A stretch of DNA of 64,000 bases from Ophiocordyceps camponoti-saundersi (nom. inval.). Lineage: Eukaryota > Ascomycota > Sordariomycetes > Hypocreales > Ophiocordycipitaceae. A program made the position numbers and the translations under genes. Positions 44,836 through 53,648 of the stretch are shown here, in pieces; the stretch's first letter is position 1; the number at the start of each line of letters is the position of its first letter. Where the stretch lies: the NCBI GenBank assembly GCA_003339415.1, contig PDHQ01000075.1:62001-126000 (forward strand), written 5' to 3'. The notes beneath the pieces were generated by a model, which was given only the letters and a program-made list of their open reading frames with translations, had not been told where the DNA came from and made no database searches.

Positions 44836-45781
44836 GGCGGACGAGACGGTCAAGACCCCCGGACTGCCGCCGGCGTCGCCCTACACGCACGGCAGCCCGC
44901 CCGGCAGCGCGCTCAACGTCGAGTACGCGGCCAGGGGCCCCAACCTCGACACGGAGAAGATACCGGCGTCGGCGCTCAAGGCGCCGCCCAAGGTGCAGAC
45001 GTACACGTATAACTTGCGTCGTCAGCCGGCGCAGACGTTTGTCCAGCAGCTGAAGCCGTTCCACGGCCGGCTCAACAACGACAAGTGGCTCAAGGTGATG
45101 CTGCGGCCGTTTGTGCTCTACGCCTACCCGCCGGTGCTGTGGTCGGCGGCGGTGTACTCGTGTTCGATCGGCTGGCTGATTGTCATCTCGGAGACGATGG
45201 CCATCATCTACCGCGACCCCAGCATCTACAACTTTACGGCGCTGCAGACGGGCCTGGTGTACATCTCGCCGTTTGTGGGCGGCATCCTGGGAACGGGAGT
45301 GGCGGGCAAGGTCAGCGATATCATCGTGCGGGCCATGTCGCGGCGCAACGGCGGCCTGTACGAACCCGAGTTCCGGCTGGTGATGGTGATACCGGTGCTG
45401 ATGACGACGTGCATCGGGCTCATGGGCTTCGGCTGGTCGGCGCAGGAAAAGGACCCGTGGATCGTGCCGACGATCTTCTTCGGCGTGCTCTCCTTTGGCT
45501 GCTCGCTGGGATCGACGACGTCAATTACGTACTGCGTCGACAGCTACCGCCAGTACGCGGGCGAGGCGCTGGTGACGCTCAACTTTTCCAAGAACATCTT
45601 CCACGGGCTCATCTTTAGCCTGTTTGTGGCGAACTGGATGGCCAAGGACGGGCCGCGGACGGTGTACATTTGGCTGGGCGTCATCCAGCTGCTGGTCCTG
45701 CTGACGACGGTTCCCATGTACATTTACGGCAAGCGGGCGCGGATGTGGACGGCCAGACGGAATCTTATGGAGAGGTTCTGA
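43439..45781 (+). CDS. MFS transporter, DHA1-type multidrug/solute family
   Basis: Twelve-helix membrane transporter. Three exons (43439-43613, 43673-44426, 44485-45781) give about 741 aa. A cytosolic N-terminus of roughly 150 residues ends in the family motif NDPLNWPSWRRD. The first half has GLYMMGLGLGSVLASPTAILFGKRPVYLAS, containing the loop 2-3 signature, and RVFQGVAISPVECLPSATIAEIFF. Joining exons 2 and 3 gives RFGWRWVFWIVAIVVGFGFVLLFLFVPETFW. A central loop of over 150 residues with poly-Thr and Pro/Ser-rich sequence separates the halves. The second half has YKDPS-like IYRDPSIYNFTALQTGLVYISPFVGGILGTG and TYCVDSYRQYAGEALVTLNFSKNIFHGLIFSLF. The substrate is unknown; this group exports drugs or imports cations and polyamines. 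Confidence 0.9.
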
Positions 45782-47744
45782 CGGCCGGTTCTTTTTTTTT
45801 TTCCTCCTTTTTTTTTCTCCTTGTGGCTTGCTTGCCGTGTTTTGTCGTCGTCGTTTTTACCCTGCTTCAGCCCTTTTTGCTTGCTTTTCTCTCTCTCTAA
45901 CCCTATGGTTTTTTTTTTCTTATACGCTACCTAGGTTCTTGATGATGCCCGGCGCGGCTTCTTCTCATGATTCGTCAGAGCGAGTCTAGTTTTAGAGGGA
46001 CGGGGGGGAGTTTTTTTTTTTTTTCTTTTTTGGTATGATTGGCGTTGAGGGGGGGCATGGATGGATGGATGGATGGATGGATGGATGGATGGTTGCTGCT
46101 ACCTGTTTGCTTTTTTGTCCCTGTGCCGGTCTCTTTCCGACTGCCTACCTACATATTATACCCTTTTGTTTTTCTTTTCATTGGTTTGAGAGGCGCCGAA
46201 GTGGTGGTTGTGACTGGGGGATGATTGGTGTGTGTGTGTGTGTGTGTGTTGAGAATGAAGAAGTATTCACACTTGCATACCTACGTATGTGTGTATGTGT
46301 ATATGTGTATCCGTATGCTGAAGAGAGATGGTGAGATGATTTGTGGATGTGTATAGAGTATAGGTGATGGTGGTGATGATGGTGATGATGATGATGATGA
46401 TGATGACATGGTTCTGGTAAGATTGTTTGCTCCGTGTCTTTCTCGGATCATCATCCGTCGGAGTTAAAGGGGGGTAGCATCCGTAGACGAAAAGGGGACA
46501 TAGGCTGTTTCGGCTTGTTCAGGGTCGCGAGTGGTTATAAGGAAGTCCCCTGAAGTCGCGGGCTGTGGGTTAGATGTGACGTTGATATGGAGTTGGGTTC
46601 TGTAGGGGGGGTTCGTATGTGGTTATGGGGGGGTTGCGATTTGTTGTCGGGTAGGGAGGTGAAGTGTCTGTGCGATGGGCTGTTTATATTAGCGAGTATA
46701 TAATGGTTTATATATGTACGGAATATGGTTCATGTGTTTCTCACGGGGAAATTGTAATCTGTCGTATGCATAGAGCTTTATGATATACATATATGCTATA
46801 TTTCCCTGTTTAAGGATATTATACATACGCGTTATTTTTATCGATTCTCTTATTGGGGCTTATAAACCGTGTCGTTCGATGCGTGCATGTGTAAGTGGTT
46901 TGTGATATGTGATGCCGTTGGGTTTCGTAAGCTGTGCTGGAAGAGTTATGTAGCTTGGCCTTTGTGCTTTGATGGTGGCTTCTTTACGTGTTGGAAGAGA
47001 CGGTCCGTCTGGTGAGTATATTAAATAGCTTGAAGATGAGTTGCTGACTTTATGGGATGTAGATGCTGGTTTTATCGTTGCTGGTTCGCGAGTGCTTGCT
47101 TTTGTGTTTACGGGGCTGGGGATGGAGTTGGTTCTGATGAGGAAGTATGAGTATATCTAATGTTGAGGTTGTGGTTTAGGGGGGTTGTGCTGGTGTGTTT
47201 AGAGTAGTGGACGGTGTGTTATCTAGTATCTTTTTTTCAGGGTGAAGAGATGAATAGGGAGTTTCGTGGAAATTCTTATGAGAAACTGATAGAATGGTAG
47301 AGATGAAGATACGAAGGGAACTGATTTGAATAGTAGAGATGAATATACGAGGGTGGCAAGTCGAGATATACAACACTTGATGCTCCTCGATAACTTACAG
47401 CCATCGTAAAGACCGAGGTCGTCTTCACTTAGAACAAGACATTAATAGAAGCCTTAAACTTCAATTCTGACATCTTTAACTGTCAAGTTGGGAGTGGGCG
47501 GCAGTCGGTACGGTATAGCGTCACCTCGACAGCAACCATTCACGAGCCTATCTGTTCTCCTTCTCTTCTTCCTCTGCAACTCACACGAGAAGATACGAGA
47601 GTGTGTTGAAAAGAGAATTGACAAAGAGAAGATTGACTCTTTCTCTTCCATCTTTTCCTCATCTTCAACCTCGAAGCTGCTCTCGGTTCCGGGAACTAAA
47701 GACAATCCAATCAACCAACAACCAAAGCATCGCCTCACACAAAA
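45782..47744. other. 2-kb intergenic region
   Basis: No supported gene. T-rich terminator-like tracts follow the MFS stop, then microsatellites (listed separately), then AT/GT-rich sequence with several TATA-like stretches near 46690-46830. Two near-copies of TAGAGATGAAGATACGA are seen near 47300-47350. Confidence 0.45.
46057..46094. repeat. ATGG tetranucleotide microsatellite
   Basis: About nine copies of ATGG. A (TG)n run at about 46230-46250 and a (GAT)n run at about 46376-46404 follow within 350 bases. Confidence 0.9.
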
Positions 47745-47976
47745 ATGAAGCTCAACACGCTCGCCATCTTTTTCTCTCTACCACTCATCTCCCTCGCTCA
47801 AGACGTACGTTATAACCCCCTCTCAACCACCTTTCCTCTCAAACTCAACTCTAACAATCGAGAAGAACGAGTTTCGCATTCATGACGCTTGCAGGAAGAC
47901 GCCGTGCGAGAGTGTCAAGGACTGCTCGAGTAATGTAGACTGTACCGTCTGCGCTCAGAATGGGTTCTGCGCTTAG
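47745..47976 (+). CDS. Very small secreted cysteine-rich protein (57 aa, six Cys)
   Basis: Two exons (47745-47804, about 47863-47976) were found by eye. Exon 1 encodes a clean signal peptide, MKLNTLAIFFSLPLISLAQD. A GTACGT donor and an AG acceptor join it to KNEFRIHDACRKTPCESV, followed by KDCSSNVDCTVCAQNGFCA and a stop. The mature part of about 38 residues holds six cysteines, enough for three disulphides. A CT-rich leader precedes the ATG. Size and composition are those of apoplastic effectors or antimicrobial-like peptides, but no family was recognised and the function is unknown. An acceptor three bases later would drop one Lys. Confidence 0.72.
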
Positions 47977-48966
47977 GGATTTGCTTGTTGGGTTGTGGTT
48001 GCGAGGTGAGGGGGTTTACGACTATGCTGTTACATCTCACGTTACCTCGAGTAAAGAGGCTTGTGAGCGGGTTTTTATAATCTTGAGATGAAGTCTAAGC
48101 CTGAGGCGTTTTTTTGGTTTCCCTCGGTGAGGCGAATTGAATAATCAGCTCAAGGTAAAAGGTCACTTGCATACACGAGAAGAGCTCAAGCCACGGAAGT
48201 CAGGGTTGAGAAAGTTATGAATGAATGTCACCCTTCTGTTTCAACGCTGACAAGGCTGGGTTTATGCATGTTGGTGTTGAGAGAGATGACGGCTTTGCTT
48301 CTTTGGTTTAGACTTCAGAAGGTGAAGCTTCAGTTAAGAACTGCTTCATAAAAAGCAGCTTCTCTTTCTTCCCTCTCCTCTCTCTCCTCTCATCCAAACT
48401 TCATCATCACAACCCTAAGCTGCAAGACTCATCCCCAAGGACAAAGCAAAGAAAAAAAAGACTGACGATCCCTTCCACAACAATCCAACATCTTGTCTTA
48501 AAACCTGTCTCAAAACCAAGCCGTTTCACAACCGCGTCACACCGTCAACAGCAACCTCGTATTAAACGAGGAAAAAAAGAAAGCAGTGAAGACTGCTGAA
48601 TGGTTTTCAACCATGGTTTTTTTTTTTTCTCTTCTTCGCTGGATGGATGGCTGGATGAGGATGGTGGCTGCGTTTACGGGTAGAGTCTCAGTCTTCCTCT
48701 GTTGCACGAGGCGTACATAATATTGGTTCATTGGTTTCACCTGCTCGCCGACTGGTTTTTTGTCCTCTCTCGTTTCGTTGTGTATCCCGTAAGAGGGAGT
48801 GAGTGAGTGAGTGTTGTCTGCCGTAGAGGGAGTGAGTGAATGGTCAGCTTCGAATAGATATATAAAGGGGGGGGGAAAGGACTGCCTCGAATCCCTTCCC
48901 GCTCTCGTTGCCCGTCTCCTCCTCAACTTCAACTCGATCCATAACCAAAAACAACATCTACAAATC
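47977..48966. other. Intergenic region with TATA box
   Basis: About 1 kb. A TATATAAA element lies at about 48859, roughly 105 bases before the next start codon, within a GAGTGAGT repeat and a G-run. No additional gene was supported. Confidence 0.5.
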
Positions 48967-49671
48967 ATGCATCTCCCCTCGGTAAAGGAAGCCCTCGCGG
49001 CCGCCCTCACCGTCACCATCTTCAGCCAAAACACCATAGCCAAACCCAGCAAGGCCATCAACAACCAAGACGTGATGATGATGATGCCCCCAGACGACGA
49101 CGCCCACGCCATGTCCACCACCCTCCGCTACGGCCACTGCTACATCATCAAGAACTCCAAGGGTGAACAGCTCGGCCACCAGCCCGTCGCATGGGGTTAC
49201 CTCCGCTTCGGAGACGGCAATAAGAAGACGACGTTCCGAGTCTGTCAGAGCGTCGGACAGTGTCGAGCCTCTCACTCTTCTCCTTACCGTCAGATTCTCT
49301 GGAATAGGGCTCGTTTCTGGCTCTTTGATATCGAGGGTAACGACTATGCGCGTGACGGGTCTCTCGTTGCCGCCAACGCCGCGCCTTTCTCTTCCGGTGG
49401 CCTTCTTTACCCTTCTGCTACGACGGCAAAGTATTGGGTTAACTTTTGGGGCGAGAATGATCGCTGTGGTGCTGATGAGCGGTACTTGGGTAACTGTCCC
49501 TTCAAGATGCGGGTTGACAACCTCCGTGACGACCAGGGTTTGACTATCGGCACCGACAACTTCCTGAGGGTTACCAAGTCGGCTGATAACTACGTCAACG
49601 TCACGTTCCATGAGAGGGAGTGTCCTGAGGATAGGGATATGGTTAACTTGGGTGATGACATGGAGTTGTAG
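48967..49671 (+). CDS. Putative secreted protein, YGxCY family
   Basis: Single exon of 234 codons. The N-terminus SVKEALAAALTVTIFSQNTIAKP is a signal peptide. The Met-rich MMMMPPDDD stretch precedes the mature domain, which begins LRYGHCYIIKNSKGEQLGH. It continues YLRFGDGNKKTTFRVCQSVGQC and FWLFDIEGNDYARDGS, with CGADERYLGNCPFKMRV and FHERECPED near the end. The pattern YGxCY, FGxG, FxVCxS, FxLxDxxG occurs in many uncharacterised secreted proteins of Fusarium-like and Colletotrichum-like fungi; this is recognition, not a search result. Starting upstream would add a stretch without a signal peptide, so the Met after the C/A-rich leader is preferred. A TATA element lies about 105 bases upstream. 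Confidence 0.75.
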   Translation: MHLPSVKEALAAALTVTIFSQNTIAKPSKAINNQDVMMMMPPDDDAHAMSTTLRYGHCYIIKNSKGEQLGHQPVAWGYLRFGDGNKKTTFRVCQSVGQCRASHSSPYRQILWNRARFWLFDIEGNDYARDGSLVAANAAPFSSGGLLYPSATTAKYWVNFWGENDRCGADERYLGNCPFKMRVDNLRDDQGLTIGTDNFLRVTKSADNYVNVTFHERECPEDRDMVNLGDDMEL

Positions 49672-49933
49672 ATTTCTGTAGCTACGATGGTGGGAGTTGT
49701 AGATGAGGCTTTGACTCTCGATCTTATCATCATCACAAGAGTAACTTGATGGCTTGGCTCTACAACTCTTTATCATCGTCACAAGACTCTCAACTTGGAC
49801 TCCCTCAGTAGACAAAGATGACAACTTGAAAAGAGGCTCTCTACAGATATTGCTCGACACAAGGAAAAAGAAGTCTGAAGAAGCTGTATCATCTCTCCCT
49901 CTCTCCCTCTCTCCCTCTCTCTCTCTCCCCTCT

Positions 49934-51499
49934 CTAACACTCAACCGTCTCCTCCTCCTCCTCCTCCTCACACTCAGCAGCCATCCTCTCCACCGCATTG
50001 AGCAGAAACTCCATCAAGCCAACCGTCGTCTGCATCATGTTCTGATGATACCTGCGAGCGTCGGGGTAAAAGTAATCCTGACAGTGCTGCGTGACCGTCT
50101 CCCTGCCAAAGGACAGACTCAGGGCGTTGACGTGGTTTGCGTCGAAGCAGTGACTTCCGTTGAGCTTTTGTCGATGCTGTTTCTTCCTTGTTGTTGCTTT
50201 GTCTTGTCTTTCTTCTCTTTCTTTTATGTTGCTGGTGATGTCGTTGCTGTTGCTGTTACTGTTGTTGTTGTTGTTGTTGTTGCGGTTGCTGTTGTTGATG
50301 ATGATGTCGTTGCTGATGATGCTGTTGCTGCTGCTGTTTGAAGAAGAAGAAGAGGAAGAAGGAGAGGAGAACGAGGAGGAAGCACAGACAGTCGACGAGA
50401 TGACTTCGGCCGCTGTATAAAAAGCCTCGTCTCCCACGCCATTCATCGCCATCACCATCCTCTCCGCCGCCTCTTTCTGAGCACTCCCATCCTGTCTCCC
50501 CTGCTCCCCCATCCTCGTATGGTAACTCTCATCTCTCCCTTCTCCCCCAATCCCCGTATGATACCCTCCATATCGATCCGTAGAAAAGGCTCGTTGCCGA
50601 TCATCAACCTCACGTCTCGCCGGAGAGTGATAACGAACCTCGCCCCCAACCGCATTAACATCCAGATACCACGAAACAGAAGCCACGTCTCTAAACACGT
50701 TAAAGATGCTCTGCGCCTCCGGCTCAGGAAGATCCCCCAGCTCAAGATCAAGCACCTTCTTATCACGAGACTCAGCTCTAAAGACAGCCCTCGTCGTCGC
50801 ATTCTCAAACCAAAGCCTCTCATCACGCCAAAAGACATCAAATCCAGCGTCAATCTCAACGCCCGTCTCGCTAGCCATACACGTCGTCGGACGCCGGTTC
50901 TTCCGCCAGCACGAGTCCGTAGAGAGGTCGTAGTGTACTCCGTCCGGGTTGGCCAGCGGTATCAAGGCGAGGCCGTAGCCGAGGACTCGCCGCACCATCT
51001 CCGCGCCGTACTCCCTCCCCTCATAGCGCAGACTGGCGTTGTGTCTGTCTGCCCAGAGGAGGTCGGCGATGAGGTAGACGAGGTAATCCGGCGCGCCACG
51101 ATCCCTTCCTCGCGTGCCGCCGACGAGCAGGACGCGAGGCCGGTTCGAGCCGAGAACGGCATAGTAGACGGATCGACCCTCGTGAGTCTTGATGCCGGTT
51201 GTTCGGAGCTGCATCTTATCGCGGTAGGTTTTATGCATCCGCTTCAGAGCCGTTTCAACCTCCATCAGGCTGAGGATAGAGGTAGCGTGAAAGTCAGCGG
51301 ATGAGCCGAAGCCGGTAGGGAATTTCTTCCTCGCGAAACGATTTCCCTTTCCAACGGGGAAGTATTCGACGTGTGTGATGGGGGGATCTTCGTCTTGCTT
51401 CATCATCACGCCTTGGTCTTCTGACGATCGAAGAAGACATGAGCAGCGGTTGGCGAGGGTGATGATGTGAAGGGAGAGGATGATGAGATTCGGCTTCAT
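49934..51499 (-). CDS. M14 zinc carboxypeptidase-like protein lacking zinc ligands (pseudopeptidase)
   Basis: One exon of 521 codons with a signal peptide (PNLIILSLHIITLANRCSC). The M14 fold is recognisable: RPRVLLVGGTRGRDRGAP aligns with the usual GGxHAREW strand, LALIPLANPDGVHY and DSCWRKNRRPT with the NPDG/WRKN segment, GVEIDAGFDVFW with GxDLNRNF, and SWYLDVNAVGGEVRYHSP with the DxHSYGQ strand. At these places the zinc ligands His, Glu and His are Thr, Asp and Asn, and the substrate-binding Asn-Arg pair is Asp-Ala. A Ser/Asn-rich low-complexity stretch of about 60 residues (GCT/GTT-type codon repeats) interrupts the C-terminal third. FGRETV may hold the catalytic Glu. It probably binds something rather than cutting; a frame-intact gene argues against a dead relic. 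Confidence 0.75.
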   Translation of the reverse strand: MKPNLIILSLHIITLANRCSCLLRSSEDQGVMMKQDEDPPITHVEYFPVGKGNRFARKKFPTGFGSSADFHATSILSLMEVETALKRMHKTYRDKMQLRTTGIKTHEGRSVYYAVLGSNRPRVLLVGGTRGRDRGAPDYLVYLIADLLWADRHNASLRYEGREYGAEMVRRVLGYGLALIPLANPDGVHYDLSTDSCWRKNRRPTTCMASETGVEIDAGFDVFWRDERLWFENATTRAVFRAESRDKKVLDLELGDLPEPEAQSIFNVFRDVASVSWYLDVNAVGGEVRYHSPARREVDDRQRAFSTDRYGGYHTGIGGEGRDESYHTRMGEQGRQDGSAQKEAAERMVMAMNGVGDEAFYTAAEVISSTVCASSSFSSPSSSSSSSNSSSNSIISNDIIINNSNRNNNNNNNSNSNSNDITSNIKEREERQDKATTRKKQHRQKLNGSHCFDANHVNALSLSFGRETVTQHCQDYFYPDARRYHQNMMQTTVGLMEFLLNAVERMAAECEEEEEEETVEC

Positions 51500-53174
51500 A
51501 ATTCAGCTGCTGATATTTGAACAAGGTGACGAGTTGTGAGGAGTTTAGCGGAGTGATGATGATGATGGTCTATCAAAGCCTCGTCTCATCGTCTCTATAT
51601 CTATCCATTTACCCCTTTGAAGACGCCTTATATAGCATCCTTCAACGTGTGCCCTTAGACCGTCTTCAAGGAGTAAAAGCCAAGCCGAGCCAACTCAAGC
51701 AAGCAAGCATATATCTTACATCTCCTAAACTCATACACGCTTTCGAGAAAAAAGCGGGCTAATTATAGCTCTCACCTCCATGCTCCAGACCCTGGAATAG
51801 AGGCAAGCCAAGAGGTAGTTATGCCATAGCACAAGTCATGATTTAAACCTCCGTCTTTTCAGCTTCATCGGTGAAGGAGGGAAAAAAAAACGCTACGTAC
51901 GACATATAGGTTGTGCTAATATAATAGGCCCTGTAAGCTTCGTCTCTACAGTTGGAGAGAGAGTTGGAAGGAGATTGAATCTTGTTCCTCTATGCAGCTC
52001 ATCTTAACCTTGTGTGTCTCTGTCATCCCTAGACGGGTAGTTATCCGGCACCTGGTCTTGTTTAAGGAACTGACGGATTGGACGTGTTTGTATACATCTT
52101 TCGGCGCCTTGATAGACTGCTGACGCATAAGATGTGCTTGTCTGCGTCTGTAGGTTCATGGCATGTGTCAGATACTCGGTATGGCAAACGGGTTGTGAAA
52201 GATGGCCGGAATCGATCGATAGTCTCAACTGCATACCTACCTAGTTGCCTGTCATGACTGTAAGGGGCTTATGCTCGTAATGCTACCTTCTTCAACCGAC
52301 CGGCAAGGCATCACGGAGAAAGAGAGAGAGAGAGAGAGAGTTGGCCAAGAAACTCGTTATCCATCAATGTACTCACTTGCCAAGCCGCCCCCAACGTTTC
52401 GGTTACTTGCTTTCTTACAAGCGTACGCACTCGACCTCGTTGCAGTTAGGGTTGGCCAGCAACGGACAACTGAGCCCCGTAAGTAACGGGATAAGGCATC
52501 AGACTTGCTTTGCTTTTGGATATATATCACTCATATACGGATCGAGCTTGTGACAGCCATCCCTTCGAGATTGACACGATTCCATCGAGAGCGTCTCACC
52601 GCAGGTTCAGTTGATGAAGAGGCATCGGCTGCGTCATATTGTATGCCTCCGGTTGCATTCTTGGCAGTAACGTCTTCCGCCTTTACCGCGTATCTTTTAT
52701 TCGCTGGTCGAGAGAGAGTCTGCTCGTACCTATAAAAAGGTAAGTCCCAAGGTTGAAGAAAGATGGGAAGCAGCTTGAAGGCCTTGTCAAGATGAAGAAG
52801 AATCAGATAGAGAGAGTCCAAAAGAGCAATCAATTTCAACGAGACTGAGGGGTATCAAGATGAAGAAGAAAGAATAGACAGAGAAAACTCCAAAAGAGCA
52901 ATCAGTTCAACAGAATCGAGGGGGGGTATCAAGATGAAGGGTATCATAAAGACCCAAAAAAAAAAACAGATGACAGATTTCCAAAAACACCAAAGACTCC
53001 GACCAGTGAGAGGGTATCAAGATGACAAACAACAAGACGGAAAGCTTCCAACAACGCCAAAGTCAATCCAGACGCTGACAAAGGGGGGTATCAAGCTGAA
53101 AGAAAGAAACAACAAAACAGCCAGAGCCGTAAAAGATGAAAACAGTGATGATGATGAAGAAAAAAGGCCCCGAC
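51500..53174. other. 1.7-kb intergenic region
   Basis: No supported gene. The first 250 bases should include the promoter of the carboxypeptidase-like gene. A GA microsatellite sits near 52320-52340. The right end holds the repeat array described separately. Confidence 0.45.
52785..53100. repeat. Degenerate tandem repeat, units of about 68-88 bp
   Basis: Each unit starts (TA)TCAAGATGA at 52785, 52853, 52927, 53015 and 53089, and has a CTCCAAAAGAGCAATCA-like block in its middle and a G-run at its end. Similarity decays towards the right. The array lies just past the 3' end of the minus-strand gene that follows. Confidence 0.75.
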
Positions 53175-53648
53175 TCATCTCTCCTGCAAGACAAACATGG
53201 CCCCCGACCAACCAAAGTTGCGACTCAGCCTCCTCCCGTAATGCCTCGCCACCGCAAACGGTATCTTCCGACTCGGATGCGGTTCGTGAAAGAGTATCTT
53301 TTCCGACTGTCGTGAAGTCGGGACGAACTGCCAGACGGATCCCCAAGTCTTGCGGAATTCGAAACCGGTCGAGGCCATGGCGTGTAAGAAGTCGTTCCAT
53401 GACACCTCTCCCGCTTGCTGCGACGACGATTCCGCGTTGTGGAATAAGGCGTCGACGACCTTGAGCGTCCGCGCGTCGACCTGCATCACAGCCGGTCCGG
53501 CCGACTGTGTGCTCTCGTCTGATGAGGAGTCCGTCTCGTCAGGTCTTTGTCGTGAATTTCTCGAGTCTGGTTTCGATGGGGTTCCTCGCGTCTTTACTTT
53601 GACGCGGCGTTGGGGAGAGTATTGTTGGTTGCGGTTGATGGAAGGCAT
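53175..53648 (-). CDS. Conserved fungal hypothetical protein with C-terminal FHEPHP domain
   Basis: Single exon of 157 codons. The first 60 residues are basic, then acidic and disordered. From about residue 58 a compact domain reads VDARTLKVVDALFHNA, EVSWNDFLHAMASTGFEFRKTWGSVWQFVP, ILFHEPHPSRKIPFAVARHYGRRLSRNFGW and MFVL. This arrangement is widespread as the C-terminal domain of uncharacterised filamentous-fungal proteins. Its layout, with GF then GSxWxF, then a strand, then a basic helix with R-x-x-G-R-R-L, resembles the small HicA/dsRBD-like fold; that comparison is my inference. No catalytic role can be assigned. Confidence 0.7.
   Translation of the reverse strand: MPSINRNQQYSPQRRVKVKTRGTPSKPDSRNSRQRPDETDSSSDESTQSAGPAVMQVDARTLKVVDALFHNAESSSQQAGEVSWNDFLHAMASTGFEFRKTWGSVWQFVPTSRQSEKILFHEPHPSRKIPFAVARHYGRRLSRNFGWSGAMFVLQER

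Noticed and set aside
48811..48966. Longer N-terminus for the 234-aa secreted protein
   Set aside because: It runs through the TATA element and a G-run and would bury the signal peptide internally.
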